A stretch of DNA of 64,000 nucleotides from Leptoclinus maculatus (taxonomy: Eukaryota; Chordata; Actinopteri; Perciformes; Stichaeidae), in the NCBI GenBank assembly GCA_032191485.1, contig JAVDOI010000019.1:1029001-1093000 (forward strand), given 5' to 3'. Below are positions 24,001-34,879 of the stretch, in pieces. The notes under the pieces are model-generated. The model worked only from the letters and a program-made list of their open reading frames with translations, was not told where the DNA came from and ran no database searches. Positions within the stretch are counted from its first letter, which is position 1; each line of letters begins with the position of its first letter. The position numbers and the translations under genes were made by a program.

Positions 24001-26300
24001 AGGATTTTGTGTTCTCTCATTAGAGGAGACCACACCAACCCTCCTGCATGTGGTTCAGCACTGTTAAAACTGAGTTGTACTCCAGCGGTTTGAGATGTGG
24101 ATTTCCATCCTGTGGAGTTCAAGGAACCAACGCCGCTGGCGAGGTTAGATTTCTGCTTATGATCAAACTTTATGATGCATCATGGTGAAGTGGACTACAC
24201 ACAGGTCATTATAACCCTGTTAAGTTCACACTGCAGCTTGAATAAGTGAAACTCATTGAGTAGAGTTGCAGGAGCACAACCTTAAATTCTGGGGTGAAAG
24301 ATCAGATTCCCACGCGCTGCCTACTTGTACGCTCTCGGTCAGCGTTGTCATGACAATAAATTAATCCTCAACCCAACCAAGAGTCATTATTTTTGCAACT
24401 TGACTCCACTAGTGACAGCTTAATAATCGACTTGGCGGATGCCTGACAGTACATACTGTATTGTGTCCAGAGTGTGTTTCTTAGTCTGCAAACACAGCTC
24501 TCTGGCATGCTAGCTGCTCGGCACGGCTGTAACAAGGCCCACTGGTGACTTGAGCTAAATGCTGAAGTCAGCATTCTAACATGATCAAAAGGACATGGTA
24601 AACGTGGTCCAATCTAGATGGTTAACCGGGAGTTTTGAAAAAAAGTGTGAATACTCCTGCAAGACTCTATTCCTATTATGTGATCACAACCGTACGAGGT
24701 CGAGGTCTAACCTTAACCAAAGCACTGGACAAAGACTTTGACCCGCTGGTGGCTCTAGATGAAAAGTCAGAGGATCATCAAAGTGATTACAATTCATCTT
24801 GAGGGGCGCATGAATATATGTGCCAACTATCATGGCAATCCATTCAGACAGATGTTGAGATATTTCACTCAAAACGACAAATGTCAACCTCGGAGGACAA
24901 AGCTCTCACCTTGCCTGCCCCCATGATCTTCTCCGCTGCATAGACCGAGTCTCCGCACCGGGCACATTTGTCCGAACCGCCAAACTTCTGGGCAAATTTG
25001 GACGGGTTGGGGTTGGTGGTCGGTCTGTGAGTCGGTGTCCTGAGGAGGGGGGGGATATGAAGAACATCACAAATTGTTTTCCAAAAAGTCATGAATCTAA
25101 AAATCATCATCATCCAAAATCTCAATGATCTAGTCTCTAAAATATATATTGTTGTCAACTACAAGCTGAAGTTGATCCTTTAAAAAGTCATTTGTCATAA
25201 CAAATATTTTTCTTAAGTGGTGGATATCAGATTTTTCTGTACCAAAACTTCTTTTCTTGAGAAAACATTTACTCATTTACCAATAGTTAACCAAGTATGA
25301 CCCAAAACATTGACAAATGCACCATAAATAACACCATAAATAAACCTGGCAGACCCTACTCCTCTACTGTCTCTCTCTCTCTCTGTCCTCAGCCAGTGGT
25401 GGGAAAGTGAGTAGGGCCCACTGGGCCCCCAGAGCGCTGCTTATCGAAGGGTGACTGCCAGCCCCAGCGGCCCCTGAATGAAGCCCTTTGTGGCGGAGGA
25501 CAGTGAGGAGGGAAAGCGGGATCCTGCTGGTTACATAATCAAACTCTTTCACAACGGTCGTCACCTGATGCCTGAGGCAAGGCGTAAGCATTCAGGGTGG
25601 GTGGGTGTTGTGGGCCTGTGTTTGTTTGTGGTGCCGTCGCATCGTGGGTATAATGAGGAGACGCAGTCGAACACTCACTTTGTCATAATGCGGTACGAGC
25701 TCCTAGAAAGTGGAGCCGTTTGGAAAGCAATGAACTTGACCTCTTAGACGATGTCTTAAACTCTTAGATGATAACTCTGAAATTTCACTTTTCTCTTCTT
25801 GGATCAACAGCAAAATCCCTCAAATAAATGAGCCTCTATGCAGACATTTCAAGATACAAAACAACAACGACACAGCTCTGACCAAGTATAGCAAGTAACA
25901 CACAGGAACACAACCCCGAGTAGCAGCGTACACAGTGATGACAATGTTGATAACACAGCACACTAGAGCAGATAACTTTGGTTCCGTGTTGGCTGAAATA
26001 ATCATCTCGACCATCCCAATCGACAGCCCAGCTCACTCTTCGTGTTTGATTCCCAGCCGCTCCCCCCGGTCCATGTTGAGCGTCCCGGCCCCCTGACCGT
26101 AGCCGTAGCCTTTGGGGCCGTACTTCTTCCCGTAGCACGACTTGCAGTAGATCTCCTGGTCATGAATAGCCAGCGTGGTGCTGTCCAAGCCCTTCCTGCA
26201 GACCACTGAGGACGCACAGAGAGAAGGAGTTACGCAAGTGGAGCACAGCATCTTCCTGTGATCAGGATGTCGCAGAAATGACTTTTACACTAGGAAAAGC

Positions 26301-26347
<47 letters not shown>

Positions 26348-28650
26348 GTGCTCGCTGGGAAAACTTTGTGATGTGAAACATTTGAAATACTGAACGAAGC
26401 TTTAGTGGCAGTTCATTTAGCATCAAAAGACTATTTGCTATGTAAAGATACAGTGGAGTAATGTATCCCTGAGCAGAGAATGAAGTCACTCTCCCTCTGT
26501 GTGTGTGTTGTTATCTGAGCTCTGCCTTGTTAGTGCATTCCCCCCCCCCCCCCCCCCCCATTAGCTAAATGCCCGTCGCTCTGCACTGCTTCCATACGAC
26601 GCTCAGAGCTGAGCGTAGCGCCCACCCTCCGTTTCTCCCCCAGGTTAACACCGTTAGCTTTGTCAGCACTGCTGCCGTTGTTTGCGCTGTTAGCACCGTA
26701 AGCAGCAAGCCGCTGGCTCAGCTGTCTCCACGCTGAGAGCCGCGTGGAGGCAATAGATGCGTTGAATACCGTATTGTACACATTTAAGCACGTTAAGTTG
26801 GCACAACCAGAAAAACACACAAACTCAACCAATAAAGTAAAAGTATTCATATACAAAGCAGGAAGAGGCATTCAGTAGTGGGGCTACATTTCTTATGTAT
26901 GCCCTTTTTTGATCTAGATTTTCATCATAACTAGTTTTTCTGATGTCAGTGCAGGATTCATTGGATCTAAACAGTAGCCGTTGGGGCGATTTGTTTGTTT
27001 AGCAGGTTTGTGCAAAGTAAAGAATGCATTGTTTGGAAAAACAAAAGCATTACAGAGGCTTAAGACTGCACGCTGGCTGGTGCTGGGATTAGTGGAATTC
27101 TTCACACACTGGCCTGCACTGTGTGACCGCCTGATACCGGTTTAATATTTCACACAACTGGCTGAGAAAAAAAAATGTCTCCACTCGCGTCTCTCTGATC
27201 TCGAAACACTTTCACAATGAAAGCTTTGGGAGCTTGTTTGAAGATTTCTGTTTGTCCAATCCAATCGCTCCTAAATCTTCATATACTGCGAGGGGTTCTC
27301 TGAGTATTTCAAGTTTCCCTCCCACTACAGTCGGATCATCCATCTTCACGCGTAACCGCTGGCTGAGAGTATAAACAAATACAAATGAAGACAAAGTTTC
27401 AGTAAGTGCACAAAGGCTCTGTGTGACACTTCTGTCAGTATATAGATGCCTTTCACACACAGAAAGGAAAAGTGGTGAATGTCACAGAATGTCAAAACTG
27501 AGAAACTGGAGAAAAGGGCAAAGGAGAGGCAAGGACACCAAGTCCCCTTGCCCCGTAATCTCCTCAGTAGGAATGTCAGACAAAGCTGCCGCTGTATGGA
27601 AGAAAATAAACTCGTCTTTTTGTGGCTCATATTGCTTTGGTCTTCTCTTGATGGCAGCTGAATGAAAGAGTTTGTATAATTCTGGTGTCTATCTTCTAGG
27701 ACAAGAGGCCCACCCGTCCAACAAATTGATAAGAATGCAGCGTGAAATCAACAAACAGTGAGACAAATGTCAGTATGAGCTTCCTTTGACCAGCTGTGGA
27801 GAGGTGAAGCTGAGTTTACCAGTCTTTCTCCTGATCTTCCATGGCTGTCTGCAGCTTGGACCAAGGGCATAACGGAAAAGGGAATGATGAAATCATTTGT
27901 GCAATATCTGCTCTTGGCAGGTTAACATAATTACTTTTAAGACTTTTGGCGAGGTCAGGCAACAGCTTGAAAAAAAAATGTCTGAGCTGTCCGAGACTCT
28001 CTTAGACAAATGCGTTTGTCTGCCTTCTGAAGGAGAAGCTCAGACATCTGAGACATAAGAGCTGCCTCTCGTGCATTAACTTTCAGTGACCTTTTTAAAT
28101 CCAAGAAGTTCACATGATCCTTTTCACATCGCTTCTCGCCGTTTTTCTTCTTTTGGGCAAGGGGGCCTTGTGAATGAGATGCTTTAGAGTCATAAGTTGT
28201 CAACATTACAAAATGGTCTTTCACTCATGCTTTACTACGTGGCAAGAACACATTATTAAAAGGGGAACTATATTAAGTCCTGGGACTCACAAGAGACAAC
28301 AACAAAAGAATATTCAAAGCAGCAGCGGAGGCTCAGGTGTCCTGACGTTTAGTCTGTAGCATGGAGAAAGCACACTATCCTACACTTCCCATGATGCCCC
28401 TCCATAGACTCTTTTGGACCAACCGTCCCTGGTAAATGCCCATGACTTCAAACTCCACTTTAAAAACATGCACAAACACTGCTATGCTCTTTAAATGTGA
28501 TCTTAGTCCACGCGTTGAGGTGTTCCAGCCGTACTTACTGCAGAGAAAACAGCATATGTGGAAACTCTTCCCGTCACACTGCACCTCCTCGGCGTGGTAA
28601 ACTGTCCCGCGGCACGCCGCGCACTTGTTGCCTCCTCCCCAGTTCGGCAT
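18100..28650 (-). CDS. csrp2: Cysteine and glycine-rich protein 2 (CRP2), five coding exons
   Basis: LIM-only adaptor of the nucleus and actin cytoskeleton, linked in vertebrates to smooth-muscle differentiation through SRF/GATA cofactors and alpha-actinin/zyxin binding (family knowledge). Coding exons in transcript order: 28650-28539, 26205-26037, 25039-24910, 23416-23323, 18176-18100. They total 582 nt, giving exactly 193 residues, the usual CRP2 length. ATG is at 28648-28650 and TGA at 18100-18102. LIM1 starts [18 protein letters not shown] and includes [17 protein letters not shown], followed by the nuclear-signal-like [18 protein letters not shown]2 runs [47 protein letters not shown]. 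The C-terminus is GALVHAQ. CSRP1 is a close paralog, but the ending and the zdhhc17/e2f7 neighbours point to csrp2. The exon starting at 28661 has 11 bases of 5'UTR after its acceptor. Confidence 0.96.
18463..19034. mobile_element. 572-bp MITE with ~50-bp inverted ends and TTAA duplication
   Basis: Flanked by TTAA at 18459-18462 and 19035-19038. Left end AGGGAAAATGCACC and right end (reverse complement) AGGGAAAATTCACC match. After a short divergent stretch a further inverted match, GTGGATGTCCAATCAGTG, lies at 18486-18503 and inverted near 18996-19014. That gives terminal inverted repeats of about 50 bp. No transposase is encoded, and the small open frames inside have no recognised similarity. 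It lies in the last csrp2 intron. The structure suggests a piggyBac- or Kolobok-type non-autonomous element. Confidence 0.85.
20255..20490. repeat. Dispersed fish repeat rich in GCTAACATTAGCATG
   Basis: Contains the inverted cluster GCTAACATTAGCATGCTGAC and a later TTTAGCATGTTAGCATG, a signature of a very common teleost dispersed repeat (recollection; family name not assigned). It directly abuts the 5' end of the DIRS remnant, so the retrotransposon may have inserted into or next to it. Related pieces occur at 24480-24880. Confidence 0.5.
20622..22010 (+). pseudogene. DIRS reverse transcriptase / RNase H remnant
   Basis: The frame of YLDD reads through the RT thumb region ([33 protein letters not shown]) to about 21000. 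The RNase H core is in the +1 frame between about 21000 and 21330 ([34 protein letters not shown]). The original frame then returns ([48 protein letters not shown]). So two compensating frameshifts flank the RNase H domain. The frame ends at a TGA at 22008-22010 in the middle of the downstream domain boundary. The catalytic YLDD residues are intact, but the fingers/palm upstream are absent, so it cannot encode an active enzyme. Confidence 0.9.
22014..22802 (+). pseudogene. DIRS tyrosine recombinase remnant
   Basis: Same reading frame as the upstream remnant, separated from it only by the TGA at 22008-22010. Catalytic features of the lambda-integrase-like recombinase are visible: the first Arg in [13 protein letters not shown], the HxxR box [16 protein letters not shown] and the nucleophile Tyr in [10 protein letters not shown]. 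Near the start ([13 protein letters not shown]) the N-terminal core-binding segment looks shortened by an in-frame deletion compared with other fish DIRS proteins I remember. The catalytic residues survive, but the gene is fused to a broken polyprotein frame. Confidence 0.85.
22821..23143 (+). repeat. DIRS 3' terminal structure: inverted and direct repeats
   Basis: Two arms of about 50 bp, 22870-22919 and 23094-23143, are inverted copies of each other (both carry GTTACGAATRTAACTACGG in one orientation) with one noted mismatch, enclosing about 174 bases. A 30-bp direct repeat starting TCCAGTGTTAAGCACTGCC is present at 22821-22850 and 23076-23105. This inverted-plus-direct arrangement is typical of the circle-forming ends of DIRS elements. 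Confidence 0.85.
24480..24880. repeat. Dispersed teleost repeat (same family as 20255-20490)
   Basis: Contains GCTGGTGGCTCTAGATGAAA, AAGTCAGAGGATCATCAAAG and CATGGCAATCCATTCAGACA followed by GTTGAGATATTTCA. These phrases recur in a very abundant teleost repeat (recollection). It lies just downstream (in csrp2 sense) of the exon 24910-25039, inside the intron. Confidence 0.55.
26304..26341. repeat. (TA)n microsatellite
   Basis: About 19 TA dinucleotides in the csrp2 intron between exons 28539 and 26205. Confidence 0.95.
26540..26560. repeat. Poly(C) tract
   Basis: A run of about 21 cytosines in the first coding intron of csrp2. On the minus strand it is a G-run, with potential for G-quadruplex-like structure. 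The rest of 26,560-28,530 shows no gene to me. Confidence 0.9.
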
Positions 28651-30455
28651 CGTTAGCGTTTCTGAGAAGGGGGAGATGGAGATGATATGAGAGGCTGAAG
28701 CGTCTGGTGCAATAAGCTCTATTGGGGGGAACTGAATCTGCTGCTCCAGGCCACCGCTGCCATCCTGAAAAAAAAAAAAAGAATAACAACAATGCAAAAA
28801 GAGGTCGGCCTGAACAACAGGGCAGACTAATACCCAAAGGAATGTGTCAGGGCGCCATGCCTTCAGGCTTCAGGTTGTGTGCCGTGACTGCAGGATACAA
28901 ACAGCAGCGTAAAGTAACCACTGTTGTTACCTCACAGAGCCTCCGTCACACAACAGGCACATTCACTCCTTGACTCACAAGCACATCTGTCTGGAATTAC
29001 AGACTCACTCCCCTTTAAAAATTGTGTCAAAAGGGGGCGAGACAGATTTAACATTTCATCACCGCAAAAGCAAGCCTGCAAGACTGAAATTAAAAAGCGC
29101 CGTTATTTTTGATTAATTTGAAGAGAAAGCACAAAGCAGCAGAAACCATTAATGTGGTCGGCCCTCCTCCCAGCTGGATTAGAGAGTGTAGAACAGGCCA
29201 GAGCATGACAGGGGGGGGGGATCAAAAGAACACCGACATTACCCTCAGGGGGTTGGGTGTGATGAGAAGGCACACACACACCAACAAGTCAGCTGATGTG
29301 TACCATCACAGAAACCGCAGTCAATTGAAAGCCTCACAGGGTTCAGTGGTAACATGTAGTCTACAATTAAGGATTCACGTGTGTGCCTTTGATTCATTAA
29401 TGCTATTTTTAGACTTAAGTGGCCAAAGACCAACATCTGTGCTGATATCCAGTGATTTTAAACACGGCACATTTCATTCAGTATTCATTCCCAGAAAAGA
29501 ATCCTAAACAGCTCTGAGATCATTGCTGCTCACTTAAATGTTCCACTCAACCAAGACTAATTACATTTTATTATTATTGAACTCTTCACAAAAGGGTGAT
29601 TCACCGAACCCTTTGGAAACTCTGGAAGACATTACTGCCATTACATGAAATTGCATCTGATTTTTAATTGAACTCTATTTTTTGTTTCTCCTGGCACTAT
29701 TCAGAATATTAGAGTTAAAATACGGTGTGACCTCTGACCCTTGAAAACATACTGAAGCAATAGCAATAGCCGGACCAAGTGTCTCTGTCGAATTTTAACA
29801 ATCTGTCTTTAAGTTTAGGAATCGGACTTTAGGAGACAATCCTGCTCGCTGTACAACATTCCGGTGGGTACGGTGAGACGTTCTCATTAAAGTGTATTAG
29901 GTGACGTTATTAGCTAAAGTAAATTACATTTCGCTTCGACGTAATATATAAAATGAAAAAAATAACTCAGCAGCGTTGGCATGTTATTAGTAACGTTACA
30001 CAGTATTTAAAACACTACATATTAATTGAGGCTAGCGTGTTTTTGTGCAAATAGTTTCGCGGGTATTGTCTTGTTAGCCTGATCATTTGTCTTTCGGTGT
30101 TTGTATTGTATTGCTAGCTATAACTTCTGCCCCTTTCACCTTAATTTGTGTCGGCTTTAAATGGCAAAAGCAACAATGTATCCAAAGTATTGACGTTACA
30201 ATTGGGCAATGCATAACTAAAGAGATTTACTTGCGGCCATGGTAATTGCGCAAAAGTTGTCCTAAAGTTTGTTATACAACGTATAACAAGTACACTAACT
30301 TTATTTGCTCTTCAACCAACACATTTAATATATTCAGTAACATTCAATAAAAGCACAAGTTTGTCAGTAAACCGGTCGGAAATCCACAACATTGAGTTTT
30401 AGAAAAAACGTTTTAATTAAAAAATTGCAGAAAAACAAAACAAAATCAAAGTTAC

Positions 30456-30600
30456 CTTAAGTCGACTTTTAAAAAGCAGGTATATGGTGTAGGTAGGTGT
30501 GAAGTTAGGTTCCAGCTGGACGTGCTCCCTGTGTATCCAGACGACCCTCCGGATCCTCAGACTGCAGCAGACTCCACCACACTGACGTTGCGGTGCCACA
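30456..30600 (-). promoter_or_regulatory. csrp2: Candidate csrp2 non-coding first exon and promoter
   Basis: The coding exon of csrp2 begins with an acceptor at 28662-28664 only 11 bases before the ATG, so a non-coding first exon must lie upstream. On the minus strand a good donor (AAG followed by GTAACT) occurs at 30456/30455, preceded by a G/C-richer segment ending in TTAAAAAGTCGACTTAAG. A CRE-like TGACGTTG on the plus strand lies at 30583-30590. The start of transcription is not determined; this is an inference from position and splice signal. Confidence 0.35.
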
Positions 30601-30619
30601 TACTCCACATATTTACTGT

Positions 30620-33350
30620 TTCAGCGCGAGGAGGGGCTTCAAGGGGCGTGACCTCAACACTGCTGCCTTCAGGTGCCGTCAGAAATTCTGTCTCATGGTA
30701 AACGGAGGACCCAATAATGATGCGTATGTAATAGGCTCATGGACAGCTTACATGGAAGCATTGCTCTTTATAGTGAGACTCTCAAATCAGAGAAAAAGAT
30801 GCACTAAGTTCCATTTAAATATGCCACGCCAAAAAAAAGTACTTATTTTTTTACAATGGCAGCCATAAAGGGGTTATAAAAACAGTTATATTTGACAGAC
30901 CATTACAAGCCACATTTGTTATGATTTCCCCCCCCCAAGGATCCATATGAGCAGAACATGTGAGGAGTGTAGAACTATTCTCCCATCTACACTGTGTGGG
31001 AGGATTGAAGAAGTATAAGAAAATGATGATGAAGATATGGTGTGTTACTCTTGGCCTACTGTAAAAAGGACATGTCCTTAAACCCCAAAAGCTCCAAAAA
31101 GAACTTGTCAGGATTACAGGAAGTGAGGTGGAGACAGTAGACGGTGTCTACACTTTTCTTTTCTTAGGCTGCATTGTGTATATATGCATATAGGAAATAC
31201 TGTAAATGCTTAAAAACTGCATAAACTGCATAAGTCTGTCCAAAGCTTTGCCGTTACCCTGCTCCCTGCTGGACACACAGTGTAAATGATGGCGTGTTGA
31301 TGTGTTTCCCTTGCAAGCAGGGGAAATGCTTGCAGCACAAAGAAAAGCCCAAAAGATTGGTTAGGTTTGACATTGTAACTATATCAAACAGACTATACTG
31401 TTGCATTGACACAACTCTGACCAATGCAGCACTGCTCCTCGTAATAACTATTCTCTCTCTCCAATTATCAAATATGTAAATGAAAACAGAGTAAATTGTA
31501 ATGGGAAAATATATTTACGACTGTGTCCGTGTTGTGAACCCGAAACTTACGTATGGTTAAAACTATGCAGTAATAAGGAACTTATAGTTGAAAGTCTCAT
31601 CTTACCTTGAAACCGTAACTGACTCCTATTTGAACACAACTGGCAGACTCCGGATAACGACCAGATCAAGACAGCCGGTGCCATGCAATGTGGGAGAAAG
31701 CATCAACTCTCCTGGTTATGACCTTTAGTCTCATGACCTTTGTCATGGCATCACTAAGTCCCATCACAGTGGAGCTACATGGGAGCAGATTCACTTTAAT
31801 TAAAAGGTTAAATCATAAAATTAACTCCTTTTAAGGAGGGCAGGGCTATGGGTTGTGCTTAATTAAAGACTTTAGTGTAAACAGAGACGCAGCGAATCTG
31901 ATCCTCAGTTGAACCAACATGTGGAGCTGATCCAAGTCTCCTGCTGTTAGAATATCATCTGCAGTGAGTGGTTTGCAGAGGGAGAACAGACGGCACCCTG
32001 CGCTGTCGCCCAACAAACCTCAACTTCATCTTTCTGCCATGATGCTGTTAGTTTGGAAACGACGAGAACAATAGAGCGCTTGATGGAGGAATACTCAATC
32101 AGCTCTGTGTTTATCCGCAGACTGACGACTGTTCATTTCAGCATTATTCGATGTAAAATGGATGATGACGAGGACATTTGTTGTGACTATAGACAATAGC
32201 TGGAAAATACATATGAGATGGTAATTGTCGGCCATTAAATGAAGCCATATGTGCAGCTACTAGACACGCTGTGAAAAGCATTTTCACAATGAATAGAATT
32301 GGATATATTGACAAAGGGAATTTTTCTATCTCATTTATTTAAGCAATAAAGTTATGCGAGACCCACATCACTCATGTGAAAACGTTGGCACATTAACCTA
32401 ATGTGATTGTTAATTACATGCAGCTGATTGAGCAGCCAGCCCTGCTGAATGTGAACCTCGCTAGTGTTGAACCATTACCCCACAGTGAAGCAGTCACCAC
32501 AAAGTCCCTTCCTACAGTCGAAGTATGCCTCTAACCAAAGGAATTTGCAATGAAAAAAAGAGTATGTTGTATATTGGTTTAGAAAGGGTTACAAAGCCGG
32601 AGACCGCACAGAATCACTGTGAGAGAAGTTATGAGCAAAAGGAGAACTCTCTGAACAGTAAGAAATCTACCCAGGAGTTCTCCAAGGATATGCAGGGAAA
32701 ACTCGAGGAAGTCTCAGCAGAGCCATGAATATACTTTAAAGAAAAGAACCGGCCTCTCAAGCTTCAGCTAAGGTCAGTGTTCATGACTCCACAATAAAGA
32801 TAGACACTGGGCAAAAATGGGATTTAGGACCTGAATGTTCCCGCAGGATTTTAGGAATGTGGTCAATGGACCAACTAGACAAACGTTTTACAATAACAGG
32901 ATCCAGGTATATCCAGGCAAACAGGACCTGGGCACAAATTGCTAAAAGTAAAGTTTGGACTTAAGTGCATGATAAAAGTACAAATATTTCACTTTTACTG
33001 CGATGTGCTGTCCGGAAATATTACATTCAAAGTGAAGGGTGGCCTACTTATTACTTTAATTGGCATGTAGCCTGTGTTAAATTGGGAGCAAGATGGGAGT
33101 TTATCTATTTCCCACTGTCAAATGTTTGTCAAAAAGAAACGACTGATGCTATTTCACATCTGTTGCATGATGGTGAGAATTATTTGGATAAGGCCACACA
33201 ATACTATCTTAACTACAAATATGAAATAAGTTATATTATTTGACATGTATAAATAATTGTTTTAACAACTAACTATAATAGAAAACAAAAGGTGAAATAT
33301 ATACACAAATGTATACAATATATACATTCGTCACCAATAACATATATTTA
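30620..33350. other. Intergenic region, nothing recognised
   Basis: A/T-rich DNA upstream of csrp2. Short open frames (for example 32525-32728) have no splice context or recognised motif. I see no RNA gene or transposon end here. Confidence 0.5.
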
Positions 33351-33359
33351 TTTATGTAA

Positions 33360-33556
33360 AACAAATTCTGTGTAATATACGGTAAAATACTGGCAGCTGT
33401 GGTTGCCAGAACTTCACCGTAAAAAATAAAGTGAGAATGTATAATACATCACGATATGTTTTTTTTGCAACCGTAGATTTCACAGTTGAGAACTGCTTTT
33501 TGTTTACGGTAAATTACTATTAAAAAAACAGAGATTTCATAAACCTGTTTACGGTA
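33360..33556. repeat. TTACGGTAA-type short repeat
   Basis: Contains several copies of ACGGTAAA/TTTACGGTAA in both orientations, together with CTGGCAGCTGTGGTTGCCAG, a near-perfect inverted repeat around CAGCTG. The phrase resembles a common fish non-autonomous DNA element (recollection). The neighbouring 37,690-38,610 array uses the same TTACGGTGT / ACAGTGTA vocabulary. Confidence 0.45.
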
Positions 33557-33559
33557 ATA

Positions 33560-34136
33560 TGCCCAGTCTTGATGTGTCTTGTTCAGTGGTGGTCGTGTTT
33601 CAGCCTTCCTTACCGTGGCCATGTCTCTGAGCACTGAACACCTTGTACTTCTGGGCACCCCAGGTAGGTTGCAGTTCTGGAGTATGACTACTGGAGGATA
33701 ATGGGTTCCTGGTAGCTTCACATTTGATTCTTCTCAAATCTTTGGCAGTTAATTTGCATCATTTTTTCTCAACACGTTTCATGCGACCCTGTTGACTATT
33801 TGCAACAAAACGTTTGATGGTTCTGTGATCAAGCCTCAATATCTTAGCAATTTCAAGAGTGCTGCATCCCTCTGAAAGACTTTTTTTTTTATTACAATTT
33901 TTGACTTTTCAGTCAGTTAAATCTCTTTTTTGGCCCATTTTGCCTGAGGAAAAGAAGCTGCCCAATAATTGTGCACACAGATATTCTCCTAAGAAAGCCA
34001 AAACCTCACTTTTACTTTCTTAAATATTCAGGTTTGAGGTTTATTAACATTTTGGATTGACCGAGAGCACTGTAGTTGTTCAATAAAATGAATCCTCAAA
34101 AATACAACTTGCCTACTAATTGTGCACACAGTGTAA
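33560..34136 (-). mobile_element. Tc1/mariner-like transposon remnant
   Basis: On the minus strand a helix-turn-helix reads EGCSTLEIAKILRLDHRTIK (33810-33875), followed in another frame by ILQNCNLPGVPRSTRC and ETRPPLNKTHQDWAYYRK, as in the DNA-binding half of Tc1-like transposases. The frame is broken between them and the DDE catalytic half is missing. The end-like sequence TAATTGTGCACACAG occurs at about 33966-33980 and 34117-34131 as a direct subterminal pair. The left end is overlapped by the repeat at 33360-33556. Confidence 0.6.
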
Positions 34137-34139
34137 AGA

Positions 34140-34870
34140 GAATCATCATGTTTGATACAACCAAGGTATTTGCACATCTTATTAATTCCATCAATTCTAA
34201 ATTTTTTGTTTTTATTTTTTAAATTCAATGACTTTTAAGACCTTTTAAATATCTCTAAAAGCAATTACATTACTGTTGCAAAATAAATAGAGAAACTAGA
34301 ATACAGTAAGCTGTATCCTGTTGTTGAGTTGTATTGCATTTGAATAACTGAGCTATTCAGTGTACAATAGCTAATATAACTGCCTTCTCATTAACAAAAA
34401 TCAAACTGTATGGCGGAGACCCAGTTAAATAGGAAACAATGACCCCCAGCATTTACCATCAAATAAACATAAGAGTGCACTGTAGGGCCCACTTGGGTGC
34501 AAAGACACAGGTGCAAACCCCTTTTGGGTGGATTTTGGAAAGATAGTACACATGAGGATATGCCCTAGAATTAATGACATTTTACTGTTACGTGAAACGT
34601 AATGTAAGGGGAATATCAGTTCAGAGCACTAAAAAACAAATAGTACTAATACAAAACTATATTCCAGTGGTTTCATCGATGTTTGCATAAAGCGGTTGGC
34701 TCGGACCGTGCACCTGAGGATGATTGATTGAGTGAAGTTTGAGTTGCACCTATCGCACCGCTTACCTCTAATTAGCCTTGACAAGACTGGAGTCTGAGTC
34801 ATTGGGTCCAGACTTGACTGAAGATAGGTGGGACAGAGTCTCATACAGACAGGGTATGCTGTTCAGGAAA
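34140..34870. other. Intergenic A/T-rich stretch, nothing recognised
   Basis: No gene or transposon end is recognised between the Tc1-like remnant and the start of the minisatellite. Confidence 0.5.
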
Positions 34871-34879
34871 CTGGAACTT